Assembly (NCBI RefSeq): GCF_012184425.1
Contig: NZ_VTOW01000005.1
Coordinates: forward strand, 62,001 to 126,000
Origin: Candidatus Manganitrophus noduliformans
Lineage (GTDB): Bacteria; Nitrospirota; Nitrospiria; SBBL01; Manganitrophaceae
DNA length: 64,000 nucleotides
Direction: 5' to 3'
Made by a program: the position numbers and the translations under genes. Position 1 is the stretch's first letter. Each line of letters begins with the position of its first letter. Of the stretch, positions 61,461 through 64,000 are shown one piece after another. The notes under the pieces were generated by a model. It worked only from the letters and a program-made list of their open reading frames with translations, ran no database searches and was not told the origin of the DNA.

Positions 61461-62990
61461 ATGGCTTTAACAGTTAATACCAACATGTTTTCAGTCATCG
61501 CGCAGGGGAATCTGGCAAAAACGGAAAGCCCGTTGATGTCGTCGATGCAGCGCCTTTCTTCGGGTCTTCGAATCAACTCTTCGAGGGATGACGCAGCCGG
61601 TTTGGCCATCGCCACCCGGATGACACGGTCGATCAACGGTCTCACCGTTGCCGCGAGAAACGCCAATGACGGTGTTTCTTTCGCTCAGACGGCGGAAGGC
61701 TCCATGGGGGAGATGCTCAACAACCTTCAGAGGATTTATGAACTGGCCAACCAGGCGGCGAGCTACAATACGTCGGTCGACCGGAGTTCAATGAACCAGG
61801 AGGTCACTCAGCTGGTTTCCGAATTGAACAGGGTGGTCAGCCAGACCCGGTTCAATGGAGAAACCTTCCTGAACCAGGCGTTCAGCGGCGCCTTCCAGGT
61901 GGGGATCGAGGTCAATGAAACGATCTCGATTTCGACCACCAACGTGTCGCCGGATACCTTGGGGGTCCAGTCTTCGAGGACCGATTTTACCGACATCGCC
62001 GCCAACCGAACGGCGATCGCGAGTGCGGTCGCAGGATCTACGCTCCGGGCGAACGGTATCTCAGGGTCCGCCACATTGGCCGGGGTCGATTTAGGAAACG
62101 CCATCACCCAAAGCGATGCGAAGAACAACAGTCTCGCCATCATCAACCGGGTTAACCAATATACCGGGTCGACCAATGTGACCGCATTCTCCTTCGGGAA
62201 CGCCTTTGTCGGAACCGCAGCGACCGGTAACGCGAGCGCAGGCGATGTCAACAGCGGTTATATCACGATCAATGGTATCTCGATCGGCTCCACCTCATTG
62301 GGGGCGCTTTCGAGCGGCTCCGTGGTGGCGGCCGCCCTCGCTTCGGCAATCAACGCCAAAACCTCTTCCACGGGGGTTTATGCCATTGTGCTCGGGAGCT
62401 TCGATGTCGGTTCGGCGAATACCGCCAGCATCGCGCTGGTCAATACGACCGGCGCGGCGATTACCGTGGCCATTGCGACGGTGAACGCCGGAGCGGGAAG
62501 CGCGGCGGTTGCTTACTTCGGGGCGACCGGAGGGAGTGTCTCCGCGGGGCAAAATGGACAGATCATCGTCAGCACCCCCTTGGGGACGACCAGCGCGTCG
62601 ACCAACGCCGCTTCGGATACCCTCGGGCTTGGTTTCGGCTCTGCGGCCGCGTCGATTTCGATCAGCGGCAGCGCGTCGGTCAACTCGGTGACGGTCAACA
62701 CCGTCGGGAGCGCCAACCTGGCGATCTTGGCGGCGAAGCAGGGGTTGGACAGCCTCAACGCCGAAAGAGCCAAACTCGGCGCGGTCATGAACCGGCTTCA
62801 ATCGACCATCGCCAATATCCGAAACACGAACGAAAATACCACCGCGGCGAGATCGCGAATCATGGACACCGATTTTGCGATGGAAACCGCGAATTTAACA
62901 AAAGCGTTGATCACCCAGCAAGCGGGTATCTCGATCCTCGCGCAAGCGAACACCCTGCCTCAGCAGGTGTTGGCGTTATTGCAAGGATGA
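61461..62990 (+). CDS. fliC: Flagellin
   Basis: This 509-residue flagellin has the conserved N-terminal D0/D1 helices (RLSSGLRINSSRDDAAGLAI, LNNLQRIYELANQAASYNT) and C-terminal helices (ANLTKALITQQAGISILAQ, ending LPQQVLALLQG). The central region (about 175-430) is Ser/Thr/Ala/Gly-rich with almost no charged residues and is the likely glycan-bearing surface. ATG 61461 follows AAGGAGGA. An in-frame GTG at 61404 with its own AGGAGG could add 19 residues. A strong terminator lies downstream. Confidence 0.95.
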   Translation: MALTVNTNMFSVIAQGNLAKTESPLMSSMQRLSSGLRINSSRDDAAGLAIATRMTRSINGLTVAARNANDGVSFAQTAEGSMGEMLNNLQRIYELANQAASYNTSVDRSSMNQEVTQLVSELNRVVSQTRFNGETFLNQAFSGAFQVGIEVNETISISTTNVSPDTLGVQSSRTDFTDIAANRTAIASAVAGSTLRANGISGSATLAGVDLGNAITQSDAKNNSLAIINRVNQYTGSTNVTAFSFGNAFVGTAATGNASAGDVNSGYITINGISIGSTSLGALSSGSVVAAALASAINAKTSSTGVYAIVLGSFDVGSANTASIALVNTTGAAITVAIATVNAGAGSAAVAYFGATGGSVSAGQNGQIIVSTPLGTTSASTNAASDTLGLGFGSAAASISISGSASVNSVTVNTVGSANLAILAAKQGLDSLNAERAKLGAVMNRLQSTIANIRNTNENTTAARSRIMDTDFAMETANLTKALITQQAGISILAQANTLPQQVLALLQG

Positions 62991-63007
62991 TCACCCAATC
63001 AAGGAGG

Positions 63008-63036
63008 AAGGGGGTGGGGTTTCCCCACCCCCTTTT
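63008..63036 (+). terminator. Intrinsic terminator after flagellin
   Basis: AAGGGGGTGGGG and CCCCACCCCCTT form a perfect 12-bp stem around TTT, and the T-run TTTT follows. It is the only clear intrinsic terminator seen in the window and should insulate abundant flagellin mRNA from flaG-fliD. Confidence 0.92.
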
Positions 63037-63044
63037 GAGAGAAC

Positions 63045-63368
63045 ATGGAGATAAAAAACATAGACGCGAGTCTTCCCTCCATTGTTTCCGAGAACGGCCG
63101 AACCGAAAAGAGGGAGAAGGCCGCCCAGACAGAACAAGCAGCGCAGGTCGGCGCAGAGCGTCAAGAAACGCAGAGCGCTCCTGCGGCCGCAAATTTTGAA
63201 ACCGTCTCTTTTAAGGCATTTTTTGCGGTGGATGAGAACAAAAACGTGGTGATCAGAATAATGGACGATGAAGGAAATGTGGTCAAACAAATCCCGCCGG
63301 TGGAATATCTGAAAATGGCGGAGACACTTTCGGAAAGCAGAAAAACCCTATTCCATCTCGAGGCATAA
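63045..63368 (+). CDS. flaG: Flagellar protein FlaG
   Basis: This 107-residue protein has a charged, disordered N-terminal half and the FlaG core FFAVDENKNVVIRIMDDEGN followed by VKQIPPVEYLKMAETL. FlaG affects filament length in Vibrio and Campylobacter. It lies 54 bases after flagellin, just behind the terminator, and is adjacent to fliD (stop codon followed directly by ATG). Confidence 0.9.
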   Translation: MEIKNIDASLPSIVSENGRTEKREKAAQTEQAAQVGAERQETQSAPAAANFETVSFKAFFAVDENKNVVIRIMDDEGNVVKQIPPVEYLKMAETLSESRKTLFHLEA

Positions 63369-64000
63369 ATGGCGACAAACCCGATTTCCGGACTGTTGAC
63401 CAACATTACCGGCATCGATACTACGACCATTATCAGTCAGTTGATGATTGTCGAAAGACAGCCGCTTCAGTCGCTGACCAACAGAAAGGCCGATTTTGAA
63501 TCGAAGATCACCGCCTATGGAAATCTTTCGAGCACCCTTTCCAAATTGAAGACCTCCCTTTCTTCCCTCAAATCGGCATCGATCGAGGGGATGACCGCCT
63601 CTTCCTCGGATTCCGCCGTTTTCACCGCCACTGCCGACACCTCCGCTTCGGAGGGGACGTATAATATCAGGGTAAGCAATCTCGCCACGAAACAAAGCGT
63701 TTATTCAGAGACGTTTCTTTCGGACGGATCTGAAGTCGCCGATCTTTCCTCGGTTGCGACGCAGAAGCTAAGAATACAGGTCGGTTCTACTACCGCCGTC
63801 GAGGTGACGGTCGATGCGACGAATAATACGCTGAACGGCGTACGGGACGCGATTAACGACGCAGAGGCGGGGGTGACGGCCTCCGTCGTGAACGATGGAA
63901 CAGGATACAGACTTATCCTCTCCTCGAACACAACCGGGGCGTCCAACCGGATTGTCATTCAAGCGGATGAAGACAATGACGGGGTTTATTCGGAGGCAGG
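63369..64000 (+). CDS. fliD: Filament cap protein FliD, 5' part (partial)
   Basis: The frame starts at ATG 63369, immediately after the flaG stop codon, and runs off the window end, giving 210 residues. ISGLLTNITGIDTTTIISQL and VERQPLQSLTNRKADFESKI are typical of the FliD/HAP2 N-terminus, and GTYNIRVSNLATKQSVYSE belongs to the FliD_N domain. FliD caps the growing filament. The usual fliS would be expected downstream. Confidence 0.93.
   Translation, partial: MATNPISGLLTNITGIDTTTIISQLMIVERQPLQSLTNRKADFESKITAYGNLSSTLSKLKTSLSSLKSASIEGMTASSSDSAVFTATADTSASEGTYNIRVSNLATKQSVYSETFLSDGSEVADLSSVATQKLRIQVGSTTAVEVTVDATNNTLNGVRDAINDAEAGVTASVVNDGTGYRLILSSNTTGASNRIVIQADEDNDGVYSEA

Noticed and set aside
1-64000. 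tRNA, rRNA, insertion sequences, integrases or attachment sites
   Set aside because: I looked and found no convincing example of any of these in the window.

Overview
The window is one continuous motility island. All roughly 62 genes lie on the plus strand, most only a few bases apart or overlapping by ATGA. It encodes flagellar regulators, two stator sets, a complete chemotaxis pathway with five chemoreceptors, basal-body rings and hook-associated proteins, and flagellin with the enzymes that appear to glycosylate it. The organism is a diderm bacterium: it has P- and L-ring genes, a FlgH lipoprotein and outer-membrane porins. Base composition is moderately GC-rich. A sigma-54/sigma-28 flagellar hierarchy, CheZ and CsrA-FliW together would fit Nitrospirota or a related lineage, but that placement is an inference and no rRNA is present to test it.

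Layout. Positions 1-2651 hold the 3' end of fliA (sigma-28), motA and two consecutive motB-like genes, the first lacking the proton-carrying Asp. Positions 2722-9015 hold two histidine kinases (one globin-coupled with five PAS repeats) that share a 437-bp identical kinase tract, and a response regulator with a degenerate HD-GYP domain. Positions 9058-28716 are the chemotaxis operon: cheA (two CheW-like domains), cheW, a porin, a one-lobe PstS-like protein, four tandem MCP genes, two paralogous secreted proteins, a second porin, a fifth MCP, then cheY, cheB, cheR, cheY and cheZ. Positions 28734-31573 hold a second motA-motB pair and an EAL-HDOD protein. Positions 31842-41150 carry flgF-flgG-flgA-flgH-flgI-flgJ behind a near-perfect sigma-54 promoter, and flgM-flgN-flgK-flgL-csrA-fliW behind a sigma-28 promoter that overlaps the flgJ stop codon. 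Positions 41480-60780 are an 18-gene flagellin-glycan locus, and 60838-64000 hold a second fliW, flagellin behind a consensus sigma-28 promoter, flaG and the start of fliD.

How it fits together. Sigma-54 promoters serve the rod/ring genes and probably the glycan locus; sigma-28 (FliA, held back by FlgM) serves late genes and flagellin. CsrA and two FliW paralogs suggest translational feedback on flagellin, whose leader has a 5'-terminal hairpin and two AGGAGG sites, each placed before an in-frame start codon. The glycan locus contains PseB, PseC, PseG, PseH and PseI homologs, a SpsF-type cytidylyltransferase fused to a class III aminotransferase in place of a separate PseF, and a PseA/WbpG-type amidotransferase with its own HisH/HisF pair. 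Together these predict an acetamidino-modified nonulosonic acid. Formyltransferase-like, aldo/keto-reductase, glycosidase-like and M28-like proteins in the same locus have no place in the known pathway and make it the best candidate for undescribed chemistry.

Other unusual features are heptanucleotide repeats placed exactly at the start codons of flgH and flgI, and mosaic identity between MCP signalling domains that points to gene conversion.
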